Assembly (NCBI RefSeq): GCF_036621415.1
Contig: NZ_CP030941.1
Location: 3,780,001 to 3,844,000 of the forward strand
Source: Nitratireductor thuwali
GTDB taxonomy: Bacteria > Pseudomonadota > Alphaproteobacteria > Rhizobiales > Rhizobiaceae
Direction: 5' to 3'
Length of the DNA stretch: 64,000 bases
Position numbers and translations under genes: made by a program. The notes beneath the pieces were generated by a model, which searched no databases, was not told where the DNA came from, and saw only the letters and a program-made list of their open reading frames with translations. Shown piece after piece: positions 24,993 through 35,050 of the stretch (the first letter of the stretch is position 1; every line of letters starts with the position of its first letter).

Positions 24993-27653
24993 ATGAGTGG
25001 CGTCAACGACATCCGGTCGACATTCCTCGACTATTTCCAGAAGAACGGGCACGAGATCGTGGCGTCCGGCCCGCTCGTTCCGCGCAACGACCCCACGCTC
25101 ATGTTCACCAATGCCGGCATGGTGCCGTTCAAGAACGTCTTCACCGGCATCGAGAAGCGTGACTATGTGCGCGCCACCACGGCTCAAAAATGCGTGCGCG
25201 CTGGCGGCAAGCACAACGATCTCGACAATGTCGGCTACACCGCGCGCCACCACACCTTCTTCGAGATGATGGGCAATTTCTCCTTCGGCGATTATTTCAA
25301 GGACGTCGCCATCGAGCTTGCCTGGAACCTGGTGACGAAGGAGTTCGGCCTCGACCCCGAGCGCCTGCTGGTCACCGTGTATCACACCGACGACGAGGCT
25401 GCCGGCCATTGGAAGAAGATCGCCGGGCTCCCCGATCACAAGATCATCCGCATCCCCACCAGCGACAATTTCTGGGCCATGGGCGATACGGGTCCCTGCG
25501 GCCCGTGTTCGGAGATATTTTACGACCATGGCGAGGCCATTCCCGGCGGCCCTCCCGGAAGCCCGGATGAGGATGGCGACCGCTTCATCGAGATATGGAA
25601 CCTCGTCTTCATGCAGTTCGAGCAGGTCTCGGCCGACCGGCGCATCGAGCTTCCGCGCCCTTCCATCGATACCGGCATGGGGCTGGAGCGCGTCGCAGCG
25701 GTGCTTCAGGGGGTGCACGACAATTACGAGATCGACCTTTTCCGCGCGCTGATCCGCGCCTCCGAGGAGGCCACAGGCGTCAAGGCGGAGGGCGCGAACC
25801 ATGCCAGCCACAAGGTCATTGCCGATCATCTGCGCGCCGTCAGTTTCCTCATAGCCGATGGCGTCCTGCCGTCCAACGAGGGGCGCGGCTATGTGCTGCG
25901 GCGCATCATGCGGCGCGCCATGCGCCATGCTCAGCTTCTGGGCGCCGCCGATCCGCTGATGTGGCGCCTGGTGCCGGCGCTGGTGCGGGAGATGGGGCAG
26001 GCCTATCCCGAGCTTGTGCGTGGCCAGGGGCTGATCACCGAAACGCTGAAGCTCGAGGAAACCCGCTTCCGCAAGACGCTGGCGCGCGGCCTCAATCTCT
26101 TGTCGGACGCGACCGAGGGTATGGAAGAAGGCGCGCGGCTGGATGGCGAGACGGCCTTCAAACTCTACGATACTTACGGTTTCCCGCTCGATCTCACCCA
26201 GGATGCCCTGCGCCAGCGCGGCATCGCCGTCGATCTGGAAGGGTTCAAGGCCGCCATGGAGCGCCAGAAAGCCGAGGCGCGGGCCAATTGGGCCGGCTCC
26301 GGCGAGGCTGCCACGGAAGCGGTCTGGTTCCAGGTCAAGGACAAGGTCGGGGCATCCGATTTCCTGGGCTACGAGACCGAAGAAGCCGAAGGGGTCGTTA
26401 CCGCCATCGTCAGGGACGGCGCCGTGGTCGACCGTGCCGAAAAGGGCGAGACGGTGGCGGTGGTCACCAACCAGACGCCGTTCTACGGCGAGTCCGGCGG
26501 TCAGGTCGGCGATACCGGGCTGATCGAGGGTGAGGGCTTCCGGCTCGCCGTCTCCGACACGCAGAAGAAGGGCGAGGGCCTGCTGGTGCACTACTGCACC
26601 GTGGAAGAAGGCACCGCAGTGGCGGGTGAGGAAGTCGCGTTGCGCGTTGACCATGCCCGCCGGGCGCGGATCCGCGCGAACCATTCCGCCACCCATCTCG
26701 TGCATGAGGCGCTGCGCGAGGTTCTGGGCACTCATGTCGCGCAGAAGGGTTCGCTGGTGGCGCCGGAAAGGCTGCGCTTCGATTTTTCCCACCCGAAGCC
26801 GATCACCGAGGAAGAGCTTCAGCGCGTCGCAGACATCACCAACGAGATCGTGCTGCAGAACGCCCCGGTCAACACGCGCCTGATGAGCGTCGATGACGCC
26901 ATCGCCGAAGGCGCAATGGCCCTGTTCGGCGAGAAATACGGCGACGAGGTGCGCGTGGTTTCCATGGGAACCGGGATTGAGGGTGAAAAGGCGGGCAGGA
27001 CGTACTCGCTGGAGCTTTGCGGCGGTACCCATGTGAAGGCGACCGGAGATATCGGCCTCGTATGCATCGTCTCCGAGGGGGCGGTCGCCGCCGGCGTGCG
27101 CCGCGTCGAAGCGCTGACGGGAACGGCCGCCAGGCGGCATCTGGAAGAGCAGGAAAAGCGCCTCAAGAACGCGGCCGCTATTCTCAAGGTCTCCCCCGCC
27201 GATGTCGTGCCGCGGCTGGAGGCGCTGGTCGAGGAGCGTCGCAGGATGGAACGCGAGCTCTCGGATGCCCGCCGCAAGCTGGCGCTGGGCGGCGGCGGCA
27301 AACAGGCCGAAGGCGGTGCCGAGAAGATCGCCGGCGTCAATTTCCTCGGCCGTGTCGTAAACGACATTTCACCGAAAGACCTCAAGCCGCTCGCCGATGA
27401 GGGCAAGCAGTCGCTCGGCTCTGGCATTGTCGCTTTTGTCGGCACCTCGGAGGAGGGCAAGGCGAGCGTCGTGGTCGGCGTCACGCAGGACCTGACCGAC
27501 CGCTTCAGCGCGGTGGATCTCGTTCGCGCGGCCTCCGCCGCCATCGGCGGCAAGGGTGGCGGCGGCCGCCCCGATATGGCCCAGGCCGGCGGCCCGGACG
27601 GCGACAAGGCCGCTGCCGCGATCGAAGCGGTTCGAACGGCGCTGGCAGGATAG
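24993..27653 (+). CDS. alaS: Alanyl-tRNA synthetase
   Basis: Charges tRNA-Ala and edits mischarged seryl- and glycyl-tRNA. The 886-residue enzyme has the class II motifs in the N-terminal catalytic domain ([17 protein letters not shown] and NLVFMQFEQ), the editing domain with zinc ligands [11 protein letters not shown] and [14 protein letters not shown], and the C-terminal C-Ala domain ending in [14 protein letters not shown]. The ATG giving [15 protein letters not shown] matches the family start; an in-frame ATG-like start 99 bases earlier reads through leader hairpins and is rejected. Length is normal. Confidence 0.96.
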   Translation: MSGVNDIRSTFLDYFQKNGHEIVASGPLVPRNDPTLMFTNAGMVPFKNVFTGIEKRDYVRATTAQKCVRAGGKHNDLDNVGYTARHHTFFEMMGNFSFGDYFKDVAIELAWNLVTKEFGLDPERLLVTVYHTDDEAAGHWKKIAGLPDHKIIRIPTSDNFWAMGDTGPCGPCSEIFYDHGEAIPGGPPGSPDEDGDRFIEIWNLVFMQFEQVSADRRIELPRPSIDTGMGLERVAAVLQGVHDNYEIDLFRALIRASEEATGVKAEGANHASHKVIADHLRAVSFLIADGVLPSNEGRGYVLRRIMRRAMRHAQLLGAADPLMWRLVPALVREMGQAYPELVRGQGLITETLKLEETRFRKTLARGLNLLSDATEGMEEGARLDGETAFKLYDTYGFPLDLTQDALRQRGIAVDLEGFKAAMERQKAEARANWAGSGEAATEAVWFQVKDKVGASDFLGYETEEAEGVVTAIVRDGAVVDRAEKGETVAVVTNQTPFYGESGGQVGDTGLIEGEGFRLAVSDTQKKGEGLLVHYCTVEEGTAVAGEEVALRVDHARRARIRANHSATHLVHEALREVLGTHVAQKGSLVAPERLRFDFSHPKPITEEELQRVADITNEIVLQNAPVNTRLMSVDDAIAEGAMALFGEKYGDEVRVVSMGTGIEGEKAGRTYSLELCGGTHVKATGDIGLVCIVSEGAVAAGVRRVEALTGTAARRHLEEQEKRLKNAAAILKVSPADVVPRLEALVEERRRMERELSDARRKLALGGGGKQAEGGAEKIAGVNFLGRVVNDISPKDLKPLADEGKQSLGSGIVAFVGTSEEGKASVVVGVTQDLTDRFSAVDLVRAASAAIGGKGGGGRPDMAQAGGPDGDKAAAAIEAVRTALAG

Positions 27654-27663
27654 GTATTTGGCG

Positions 27664-27722
27664 GCTAGGGTAATTCCAGGGAAAATGGAAGCCGGTTTCG
27701 CGTCCGGAATTGCGTGAAATCA
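27664..27722. repeat. Rhizobial AATTCC...GGAATT intergenic repeat
   Basis: CTAGGGTAATTCCAGGGAA, then GGTTTCGCGTCCGGAATT and GCGTGAAAT form an imperfect long palindrome with AATTCC and GGAATT arms. I recognise it as a common rhizobial intergenic palindrome (more usual form AGAGCAATTCCAGGAAAA). It follows the alaS stop by 10 bases. Weak traces of the same arm occur at 33783 and 47838. Confidence 0.6.
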
Positions 27723-27777
27723 AGATAGTTACATTAGTTCGGCGTTTCTGCGAGGCGGTGAACTGATCAGGGCAATC

Positions 27778-27807
27778 ATAAAAAAGGCCGCGGAGCGATC
27801 CGCGGCC
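27778..27807 (-). terminator. Terminator of icd (minus strand)
   Basis: A perfect 8-bp stem (GGCCGCGG at 27786-27793, CCGCGGCC at 27800-27807) flanked on the left by a run of A, which is a U tract in the minus-strand transcript. It is 26 bases beyond the icd stop. It may also stop alaS transcripts. Confidence 0.85.
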
Positions 27808-27833
27808 TCTCGCCTTCATCGGTCGTGGCGGAC

Positions 27834-29045
27834 CTACGCCATGGCCTTCTGCAGGTTCTCGTCGATCTTGTCGAGGAAGCCGGTAGTGGAGAGCCAGGGC
27901 TGGTCGGGGCCGATGAGCAGCGCCAGATCCTTGGTCATGTGGCCCGATTCCACCGTGTCGACGCAGACCTTCTCCAGCGTGGCAGCGAATTTCGCGAGCT
28001 CCGCGTTGTCGTCCAGCTTGGCACGGTGAGCAAGACCCCGCGTCCAGGCGAAAATGGAGGCGATGGAGTTGGTCGAGGTCTCCTCGCCCTTCTGGTGCTG
28101 GCGGTAATGGCGGGTGACGGTGCCGTGGGCGGCCTCGGCCTCCACCGTCTTGCCGTCCGGCGTCATCAGCACCGAGGTCATGAGGCCCAGCGAGCCGAAG
28201 CCCTGCGCCACCGTATCGGACTGCACGTCGCCATCATAGTTCTTGCAGGCCCACACATAGCCGCCCGACCATTTGAGCGCGGAGGCGACCATGTCGTCGA
28301 TCAGCCGGTGCTCGTAGGTGATCCTGGCTTCCTTGAAGCTGGCTTCGAACTCGGTCTCGTAGATCTCCTGGAAGATGTCCTTGAAGCGTCCGTCATAGGC
28401 CTTGAGGATGGTGTTCTTGGTCGACAGGTAGCACGGCACCGTGCGCATCAGCGCGTAATTCATCGAGGCGCGCGCGAAATCGCGGATGGAATCGTCGAGA
28501 TTGTACATGGCCATGGCGACGCCGGAGGAGGGGGCGTCGAACACTTCATGCTCGATCTCCTTGCCGTCTTCGCCGACGAATTTGATCGTCAGCTTGCCCT
28601 TGCCGGGAAATTTGAAATCGGTGGCGCGGTACTGGTCGCCGAAGGCGTGGCGGCCGACGATGATGGGCTGCGTCCAGCCGGGTACAAGGCGGGGCACATT
28701 CTTCATGATGATGGGCTCGCGGAATATCACGCCGCCCAGGATGTTGCGGATCGTGCCGTTGGGCGAGCGATACATGCGCTTGAGGCCGAATTCCTCGACG
28801 CGCGCCTCGTCCGGCGTGATGGTCGCGCATTTCACGCCCACGCCATGTTCCTTGATCGCATTGGCCGCATCGACGGTGATCTGGTCGTCGGTCGCGTCGC
28901 GCGCCTCTATGCCCAGGTCGTAATATTTGAGGTCGATGTCGAGATAGGGGTGGATCAGCTTCTCTTTGATGAACTGCCAGATAATCCGCGTCATCTCGTC
29001 GCCGTCGAGCTCGACGACCGGATTGTCCACCTTGATTTTGCCCAT
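27834..29045 (-). CDS. icd: NADP-dependent isocitrate dehydrogenase
   Basis: TCA-cycle enzyme converting isocitrate to 2-oxoglutarate with NADPH production. The 403-residue protein is of the eukaryotic-like homodimeric class usual in rhizobia, starting [20 protein letters not shown]. Substrate and metal residues appear in [26 protein letters not shown] and [20 protein letters not shown]. The NADP-binding stretch is [17 protein letters not shown]. Length and sequence are ordinary. It is a single-gene unit with its own terminator. Confidence 0.97.
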   Translation of the reverse strand: MGKIKVDNPVVELDGDEMTRIIWQFIKEKLIHPYLDIDLKYYDLGIEARDATDDQITVDAANAIKEHGVGVKCATITPDEARVEEFGLKRMYRSPNGTIRNILGGVIFREPIIMKNVPRLVPGWTQPIIVGRHAFGDQYRATDFKFPGKGKLTIKFVGEDGKEIEHEVFDAPSSGVAMAMYNLDDSIRDFARASMNYALMRTVPCYLSTKNTILKAYDGRFKDIFQEIYETEFEASFKEARITYEHRLIDDMVASALKWSGGYVWACKNYDGDVQSDTVAQGFGSLGLMTSVLMTPDGKTVEAEAAHGTVTRHYRQHQKGEETSTNSIASIFAWTRGLAHRAKLDDNAELAKFAATLEKVCVDTVESGHMTKDLALLIGPDQPWLSTTGFLDKIDENLQKAMA

Positions 29046-29279
29046 GAAAATGCTCCGCGATCAATTGTAGAGGGATTGCCTGAAAGCCCCAGGCAGGAGG
29101 TTGGCGCCCCTATAGCACCGGTGCGCGAAAGCGCAAAGCGGCGAGCGCCGAAAGATCGGGCGCCGGGTCTGCCTGGAGAAAGACCTTCGGCATGAATTCG
29201 GTTCGGCCATTCATGCCTGAAATGCCGGCAATGAAGCTTGCATCTAGCGCATGATCCCGAAAGGAGGCGTCATCGTGAT

Positions 29280-29843
29280 CTAGACGGGCGGCGAAATGCG
29301 CCGGAAGAGGTGTTCGTAGCTGAGCACCAGCCCCTCGGCATCCACCACGAGATCGGCTTCGAACCCGCTCGAAAGTCCCAAATCCACATAGCGCAGCCTG
29401 CGCGCGCCCTGCCGGACGTACCGCTGACGCGAACGGGCCACCGTCAGCGCGGGCCCATCGATAAAGGCCACGTCAAGCGCGAGGCTTTCCCCCGCTCCCT
29501 GAGGCGTCCGGCGGATAGGCGGCGTGTTGCAGAACGGCGTAACCGAAAGATCCGGCTCCTCAGCACCATCGAGATCCGGCCTGTGCTTCCCATTCACCTG
29601 CCAACCGGCCCCGGCACGCTCCATATGCAGCAGACCGTGGCCCTGCGCATTCCAGCGTTCGACGGTAAGGATCTGCGCCCGCCATTCGGGGTCGAGCTGC
29701 CATCGATGGTCCAGCCGAAAACCGCCCGCCTCAAGGCAGATGACCGTTGAGTTGACCTGAACGCCGCCGTCGTCGCGTGAGAGTTCGAGGCGCTCCAGCC
29801 CGTCCATGTCGGTTCGACGCCAGAAAAATATGGATTTTGTCAT
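29280..29843 (-). CDS. Putative glycolipid-binding domain protein (PF06475-type)
   Basis: A 187-residue soluble protein starting MTKSIFFWRRTDMDGLERLE. Conserved-looking stretches are GFRLDHRWQLDPEWR, HRPDLDGAEEPDLSVTPFCN and the end with YEHLFRRI, matching the family typed by a Pseudomonas putative glycolipid-binding protein. Function in the cell is not established. I see no signal peptide or membrane segment. Longer in-frame extensions upstream lie in the divergent promoter region and the next gene and are not real. It diverges from the fused exonuclease gene. Confidence 0.75.
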   Translation of the reverse strand: MTKSIFFWRRTDMDGLERLELSRDDGGVQVNSTVICLEAGGFRLDHRWQLDPEWRAQILTVERWNAQGHGLLHMERAGAGWQVNGKHRPDLDGAEEPDLSVTPFCNTPPIRRTPQGAGESLALDVAFIDGPALTVARSRQRYVRQGARRLRYVDLGLSSGFEADLVVDAEGLVLSYEHLFRRISPPV

Positions 29844-30008
29844 GTCTTGTACCACTCCAGAAGCATACCGACGACGAACAGTGCCTACAATGGTCGGGAA
29901 GCCGCGCACCAACCGAAGCACCAGCGAAAATCCAACCATTTGCCGATGGCGCACCGGGTGCCTTTCGGTGCAGGTTGCACAGCGGGGTAGCGGGAGGATG
30001 GTCCGAAA

Positions 30009-32132
30009 TTGAACAGGGTCGACGATGCCACGCCGCTCATCGCGGTCAGCGCCGTGGCGCTGGACCTTGAAACGACGGGTCTCGACGTCGCCGAGGCGCG
30101 CGTCGTCCAGATCGGCGGCGTCGGCTTGGAGCGTGGCCGGTGCCGCCGCGACGATCTGTTCGAGACCTTGGTCGATCCCGGTGTGCCGGTGCCCGCCCGG
30201 TCCACGGCCATTCACGGCATCACCAATCACATGCTGCGCACCGCGCCGGCATTTCCCGAAGCATGGCGGCGATTCGAGCAGTTCCGGCGCAAGCGACTGG
30301 TCATCGGTTATGCGCTGGGCTTCGATTATGCCGTTCTCGCCCGCGAGATGGCGCTTGCCGGGCTTTTATGGCAGCCGCCGCGCCGGCTCTGCGTTCGGTT
30401 GTTGGCCCAGCTGGCCAATCCCGATCTGCCGGAACTGTCGCTCGACGCCATTGCCGCCTGGCTCGGCGTGGAGACGAAAGCGCGGCACAGTGCCGCCGGC
30501 GATGCGGTCATCGCTGCCGAAATCTACAGCGCGCTCGTTCCGCTGCTCATCGGCCGCAACATCCGCACCGTGGCCGAGGCAGAACGCGCCTCCGCACGCA
30601 TCAGCCAGGCCGTGCGCCGGCACGCCGCCGCCGGCTGGAGCGAGCCGGAACAGCCGGAGGAAAGAAGTCCGGCAAGAGCCCTGGCCGCCATCGATCCCTA
30701 CGCCTTCCACCACAGGGTGGCGGAGGCTCTCGGTGGCCCGCCCGCCATCGCCAAGGAAGACATCCCGTTGCTGGAGGCCGTGCGCTTGATGAGCACCCGG
30801 CGCATCAGCTCGCTATTGCTCGAACCCGAAGGCCGTCCCGGCCTGCCCATCGCCCATTACGCGATCCTCACCGAGCGCGACGTCACGCGAGCCATCGCCG
30901 CAGATGGGGCCGCGGCGCTGGAGGGGCCGGCCATCGCAATTGCCGCAAGGCCGGTCGTCTCTGTCGCGTCCAGCGCGTTTTTCCACCAGGCACTCGGCCT
31001 TCTGGACCGCCACCGCATCCGACATCTTGCCGTGGCCGACGATTCAGGCCGGCTGGTGGGCGTCGTCTCGGCAAGGGATTTTCTGCGGTTCCGCGCCTCC
31101 GCCGCCGTCGATCTTCATGCCACCATCGCCGAAGCGGACAGCCCGGCCGACCTTGCCGCGGCCTGGTCGCGGCTTCCGGTCGTTGCCGCCTCGCTGCTGC
31201 GCGAGGATATCGATGCCGGCATCATCACCCAAATCGTCTCGGATATTCTGGCCGCCATCACCAGCCGCGCGGCCGACCTCGCGCTCGGCGAAATGCGCGA
31301 GGCCGGGAAGGGCGGTCCCCCCTGCCGGTTCGCTGTGATGGTGCTGGGCTCTGCCGGTCGCAGCGAGAGCCTGCTCGCCGCCGACCAGGACAATGCGCTC
31401 GTGTTCGAGGAAGGCGAGCCGGATGGGCAGGCCGATCGCTGGTTCGCCCGCTTCGGCGAGCTCTTCACCGGCCATCTGCACGAGGCCGGCATCCCACTGT
31501 GCAGGGGCGGCGTGATGGCGCGCAATGGGGCCTGGCGCGGCTCGGTCGCCACATGGCGGGACCGCATTGACACATGGGTGACGAGGCCGCGGCCCCAGGA
31601 TATGCTCAATGTGGACATTTTCTTCGATCTCCGCCCGGCCCATGGGGCGTTCGATATGGCGCAGGCACTGCGCACCCATGCCTGGGATCTCGGGTCGGAA
31701 CATGTAGCCTTCGCCAAGCTCATGGGTGAAAGCGTTCGCGACGTCGCCGATCCCTTCACCCTGTTCGGCCGCCTGAGGACCGAAGGGGGCAGGCTCGATC
31801 TCAAGCGCCATGGCCTTTTCCCCATCGCCGCGTTTGCCCGGGCCCTTGCGATCCGCCATCACCTTCCGCGCGCCTCCACCGGCGACCGCCTCCGCGCGCT
31901 GGCCGAGCGCGAGGGTCTGCCCTCGCGCGATCTGCACGCGCTGGCCGAAGCCCACGCCTTTCTTCTCTCGGTGGTGCTCGATCAGCAGGCGGCCGATACC
32001 GCTGCCGGCATCGTTCTTTCCAATCGGGTCGACCTCGGCCGCCTGAGCCGCCGCCGGCTGACAACGCTGAAGGACGCGCTGAAGACCGTGCGCATCGTTC
32101 GCGACCTCGTCCGCACGATCATGTTCGCGTGA
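30009..32132 (+). CDS. Fused DEDDh exonuclease - CBS pair - DUF294 nucleotidyltransferase
   Basis: A 707-residue three-part protein. Residues 12-180 are a DnaQ-like 3'-5' exonuclease domain with DEDDh residues Asp19 and Glu21 (LDLETTGLD), Asp107 (GYALGFDYAVL), His161 and Asp166 (RHSAAGDA). Residues about 250-365 form a CBS pair (ILTERDVTRAI and LVGVVSARDFLRF). Residues about 385-575 are a DUF294 putative nucleotidyltransferase with GSAGRSESLLAADQDNALVF (GS at 448-449, DQD at 460-462), followed by its C-terminal helical domain. In pseudomonads similar exonuclease and CBS-DUF294 proteins are separate neighbouring genes near acetate permease genes; here they are joined and no permease is near. 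The start codon is probably the TTG or ATG-like codon at MNRVDD. Confidence 0.88.
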   Translation: MNRVDDATPLIAVSAVALDLETTGLDVAEARVVQIGGVGLERGRCRRDDLFETLVDPGVPVPARSTAIHGITNHMLRTAPAFPEAWRRFEQFRRKRLVIGYALGFDYAVLAREMALAGLLWQPPRRLCVRLLAQLANPDLPELSLDAIAAWLGVETKARHSAAGDAVIAAEIYSALVPLLIGRNIRTVAEAERASARISQAVRRHAAAGWSEPEQPEERSPARALAAIDPYAFHHRVAEALGGPPAIAKEDIPLLEAVRLMSTRRISSLLLEPEGRPGLPIAHYAILTERDVTRAIAADGAAALEGPAIAIAARPVVSVASSAFFHQALGLLDRHRIRHLAVADDSGRLVGVVSARDFLRFRASAAVDLHATIAEADSPADLAAAWSRLPVVAASLLREDIDAGIITQIVSDILAAITSRAADLALGEMREAGKGGPPCRFAVMVLGSAGRSESLLAADQDNALVFEEGEPDGQADRWFARFGELFTGHLHEAGIPLCRGGVMARNGAWRGSVATWRDRIDTWVTRPRPQDMLNVDIFFDLRPAHGAFDMAQALRTHAWDLGSEHVAFAKLMGESVRDVADPFTLFGRLRTEGGRLDLKRHGLFPIAAFARALAIRHHLPRASTGDRLRALAEREGLPSRDLHALAEAHAFLLSVVLDQQAADTAAGIVLSNRVDLGRLSRRRLTTLKDALKTVRIVRDLVRTIMFA

Positions 32133-32182
32133 GATGCTGCCGGCGCTTTACCGGCGCGCGGGAAGCGGCTAACAGCCTCTTC

Positions 32183-32995
32183 ATGGCAGGAACGGACAGG
32201 AAGCGCGAGATGCTCGCCGAAGGCCCCGCAATCATTCTCGTCGAGCCCCAGCTTGGCGAGAACATCGGCATGGTCGCGCGCGCCATGGCCAATTTCGGCC
32301 TCGGCGAGTTGCGGCTGGTGAACCCGCGCGACGGCTGGCCCAACGAAAAGGCCCGCGCCGCCGCCAGCCGCGCCGACCACATAATCGACGGCGTCGCGGT
32401 CTTTGAAAATCTGGGCGGTGCCGTCGCCGATCTCAACTTCGTCTATGCCACGACGGCCCGTCCGCGCGACAATTTCAAGCCGGTGCGCGGCCCGCAGGAG
32501 GCTGCCGGCGAACTTCACCGCCGTTTCGCGGCGGGCCAGAAGACCGGCATTCTCTTCGGTCGCGAACGCTGGGGCCTCACAAACGAGGAAGTGGCGATGG
32601 CCGACGAGATCGTCACCTTTCCCGTCAACCCGGCTTTTGCTTCGCTGAACATCGCTCAGGCCGTGCTCCTGATGTCCTACGAGTGGATGCAGCAGGCGGG
32701 CGCGGGCAGGGCGGTCGCGCCCGAGGGGCCGGACCTGACGCCGGCCAGCCGCGAACACATCAACAGCCTGATGGATTATCTGGACCGGGTGCTGGGCGAA
32801 CGCGGCTATTTCCGCCCCGCCGACAAGAAGCCGAAGATGATGGACAATCTGCGCGCAGTCTTCACCCGGCCGGGTTTCACCGTGGCGGAACTGGCGGTCC
32901 TGCGCGGCGTGCTCACCTCGCTGGAGAAGTTCTCGCCGAAAAACCCGCGCGGGGCCGGCGCGCCGGAAGCCCGCGACGGGGAGCAGGCGAAATGA
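32183..32995 (+). CDS. trmJ: tRNA (cytidine/uridine-2'-O-)-methyltransferase TrmJ
   Basis: SPOUT-class methyltransferase that modifies the ribose at position 32 of tRNAs. The 270-residue protein has the SpoU motifs: [20 protein letters not shown] (motif 1), [18 protein letters not shown] (motif 2) and [17 protein letters not shown] (motif 3), which build the trefoil knot and SAM site. A C-terminal extension of about 90 residues is as in TrmJ. The ATG giving [17 protein letters not shown] is preferred over one 54 bases upstream. Its stop overlaps the murI start by ATGA. Confidence 0.92.
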   Translation: MAGTDRKREMLAEGPAIILVEPQLGENIGMVARAMANFGLGELRLVNPRDGWPNEKARAAASRADHIIDGVAVFENLGGAVADLNFVYATTARPRDNFKPVRGPQEAAGELHRRFAAGQKTGILFGRERWGLTNEEVAMADEIVTFPVNPAFASLNIAQAVLLMSYEWMQQAGAGRAVAPEGPDLTPASREHINSLMDYLDRVLGERGYFRPADKKPKMMDNLRAVFTRPGFTVAELAVLRGVLTSLEKFSPKNPRGAGAPEARDGEQAK

Positions 32996-33783
32996 GCGCG
33001 CGCGGCGGTATCCTCTTCTTCGATTCGGGTATAGGCGGCCTTTCGGTGGTGAAGGAGGCTCGCATTCTTCTTCCCGATCACGATTACATCTATGTCGCCG
33101 ACGATGCGGCGTTCCCCTACGGTGCATGGGAGGAGGATGCCCTGCGCGCCCGCCTGGTCCGCCTTTTCGGCGACCTTCTGGCCCGCTACGCTCCATCTCT
33201 GGTGGTGATCGCCTGCAACACCGCCTCGACGCTGGCCATAACGGACCTGCGCAAGGCCTTTCCCGGCCAGCCCTTCGTCGGCACGGTTCCCGCCATCAAG
33301 CCGGCGGCCGAGCGCACCTGCTCGGGCCTGGTTTCGGTGCTGGCGACGCCCGGCACCGTCAGGCGGCAATATACGCGTGATCTTATCCGCGACTACGCCG
33401 GCAAGTGCCATGTGCGCCTGGTCGGGAGTGAAAATCTGGCGCGGCTGGCCGAGCAATATATGCGGGAGGGCCATGTGGACGAGACTGCCATCCGGGCCGA
33501 GATCGAGCCCTGCTTCGTCGAGCAGGATGGCCGGCGCACCGACATCGTGGTTCTCGCCTGCACTCATTACCCGTTCCTGGTCAATCGCATGCGCAAGACC
33601 GCGCCGTGGCCGGTCGACTGGATCGACACTTCCGAAGCCATAGCCCGCCGCGCCCTGGCCCTTGCGGTGGAATTGCCACCGCAAGGGCGGGCCTCCGGCC
33701 GCGACTTCGCGCATTTCACGTCCGGCGCCCCATCGCAGGCGCTGCGTCGGTTCGTCCGGGGTTTCGGGTTCGACGCCGGTTAG
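32992..33783 (+). CDS. murI: Glutamate racemase
   Basis: Makes D-glutamate for peptidoglycan. The 263-residue enzyme has the catalytic signatures [11 protein letters not shown] (Asp and Ser), VIACNTAST (first catalytic Cys) and [10 protein letters not shown] (second catalytic Cys), spaced as in the family. [10 protein letters not shown] corresponds to the usual ADxxxxPYG segment. The start overlaps trmJ by four bases, so murI is translated from the trmJ transcript. Confidence 0.95.
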   Translation: MSARGGILFFDSGIGGLSVVKEARILLPDHDYIYVADDAAFPYGAWEEDALRARLVRLFGDLLARYAPSLVVIACNTASTLAITDLRKAFPGQPFVGTVPAIKPAAERTCSGLVSVLATPGTVRRQYTRDLIRDYAGKCHVRLVGSENLARLAEQYMREGHVDETAIRAEIEPCFVEQDGRRTDIVVLACTHYPFLVNRMRKTAPWPVDWIDTSEAIARRALALAVELPPQGRASGRDFAHFTSGAPSQALRRFVRGFGFDAG

Positions 33784-33795
33784 AGCAATTCCGAT

Positions 33796-34704
33796 CTACC
33801 CGCTCACCGACCGCACGTCTTCGGCGACGGCCTTCAGAATCCAGTCCCTGAAAGCCTTGACCTTGGGCGCGTTGGCGCGGCCTTCGGGATAGACCAGCCA
33901 ATATCCCGAACCGTCCGAGCACAGGCGCGGGAACGGCTGTATCAAGAGTCCGTTCTCGAGTTCGACCCGGTAAAGCGCAGGCGTCAGGATTGCCACGCCG
34001 CGACCGGCGATCGCCGCCCGCGCCACCATCGATTGCGCTCCCAACTCGGCGCTCGGCTCGTGCTTTCGGGCATCGAATGCGACGCCATGCGCCTCCAACC
34101 AGATACTCCACCAGTTGTCACCGGGCTCGAGGATCGTGAGGCGCAGCAGGTCTTCCGGGCTGTTGGGCATTCCCGCCGATTCGGCCAGTCGGGGGCTCAG
34201 CATGGGTGAGAAATCGGCCATCATCAGCAGGTGGCGTGCCAGGCCGGGCCATGGTCCGACGCCGCCGCGAATGGCCACGTCGACGCCTTCCTCCTCGAAC
34301 GCCGCCAGCCGCTGGGTCGACTCCATCCGCACACTCAGGGCCGGATACAGCGCCTGGAACTTGTCGAGATTCTCCACCAGCCAGTTGGCCGCGAATGTCT
34401 GCGCGGTGCTGATGTTGAGGCTGCCTTCCATCGTGCCGCGCGCATCGGCATAGGCGGCCGCGAGGCGCTCGAACGCGTCGCTCACCGCCGGCGCCAGCCG
34501 CTGCCCCGTCTCCGTCAGCGTCACCTGCCGGGGACGGCGGACGAACAGCGGCGTGCCCACCCGGTCCTCCAGCACCTTGATCTGATAGCTGACGGCGGCC
34601 TGCGTCATGCCGAGTTCTTCCCCCGCTTTGGTGAAGTTGCCATGGCGCGCCGCCGCCTCGAACGCTCTCACGGCCGTCAGCGGGGGCAGGGGTAGGGTCG
34701 ACAT
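33796..34704 (-). CDS. LysR-family regulator (GcvA-like)
   Basis: A 302-residue LysR regulator. The N-terminal helix-turn-helix is LTAVRAFEAAARHGNFTKAG followed by ELGMTQAAVSYQIKVLE, with the C-terminal periplasmic-binding-like effector domain after about residue 90. The sequence style is that of the GcvA group. The ATG at 34704 follows AAGGAGGC, a strong ribosome site. It diverges from a DUF1127 gene 110 bases away, a pairing repeated with a MocR regulator at 46-48 kb. Effector and targets are unknown; autoregulation and control of the DUF1127 gene are likely. Confidence 0.9.
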   Translation of the reverse strand: MSTLPLPPLTAVRAFEAAARHGNFTKAGEELGMTQAAVSYQIKVLEDRVGTPLFVRRPRQVTLTETGQRLAPAVSDAFERLAAAYADARGTMEGSLNISTAQTFAANWLVENLDKFQALYPALSVRMESTQRLAAFEEEGVDVAIRGGVGPWPGLARHLLMMADFSPMLSPRLAESAGMPNSPEDLLRLTILEPGDNWWSIWLEAHGVAFDARKHEPSAELGAQSMVARAAIAGRGVAILTPALYRVELENGLLIQPFPRLCSDGSGYWLVYPEGRANAPKVKAFRDWILKAVAEDVRSVSG

Positions 34705-34813
34705 GGATAAAGCCTCCTTATGCCGGCCCATCCATAATCGATTGGAATTCCGCCGGCAAGCGAGCGACCATGCCGAAGAACAGTCGACACGTCCCCTTGA
34801 TGGAGTGGATCCG

Positions 34814-35005
34814 ATGAACGAGTGCATATCCCGGCGCGAAAGCGACACTTCCCGCCTTTGGCACTTCCTGCGCCTCCTGAAGATGCCAAGGCTCAGGCGT
34901 CGAAAGACACGCATACTGGACCCCCGCGACCTCCCGCCCCACCTGCTGCGCGACATAGGCCTTTGTGATGCGAAGCCCTCGAAGTCGATTAAGTGGTATC
35001 GGTGA
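34814..35005 (+). CDS. DUF1127 small arginine-rich protein
   Basis: A 63-residue basic protein. The C-terminal part DPRDLPPHLLRDIGLCDAKP is the DUF1127 signature (Asp/Leu-rich helix ending in RDIGL), after an Arg/Lys-rich middle (MPRLRRRKTRILD). DUF1127 proteins in rhizobia and Agrobacterium have been linked to RNA turnover and phosphate or stress responses. It diverges from a LysR gene, suggesting it is a regulated target. The ATG with GGAG upstream was chosen. Confidence 0.75.
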   Translation: MNECISRRESDTSRLWHFLRLLKMPRLRRRKTRILDPRDLPPHLLRDIGLCDAKPSKSIKWYR

Positions 35006-35050
35006 CGACGGGTCTGGCGTGTCTCATCTCGGCTCTAGGTTTGCTCTGAG

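Noticed and set aside
24591..27140. An 849-codon minus-strand frame opposite recA end and alaS
   Set aside because: Shadow of alaS; the codon bias of the opposite strand explains its length and no family signature is visible.
27825..29195. A 456-codon plus-strand frame opposite icd
   Set aside because: Shadow of icd with low-complexity Arg/His/Asp-rich translation.
29238..29279. Short segment with CATGATCCCGAAAGGAGG near the end of the glycolipid-binding gene
   Set aside because: It resembles part of a rhizobial palindrome but only one arm is present, so I did not list it as a repeat.
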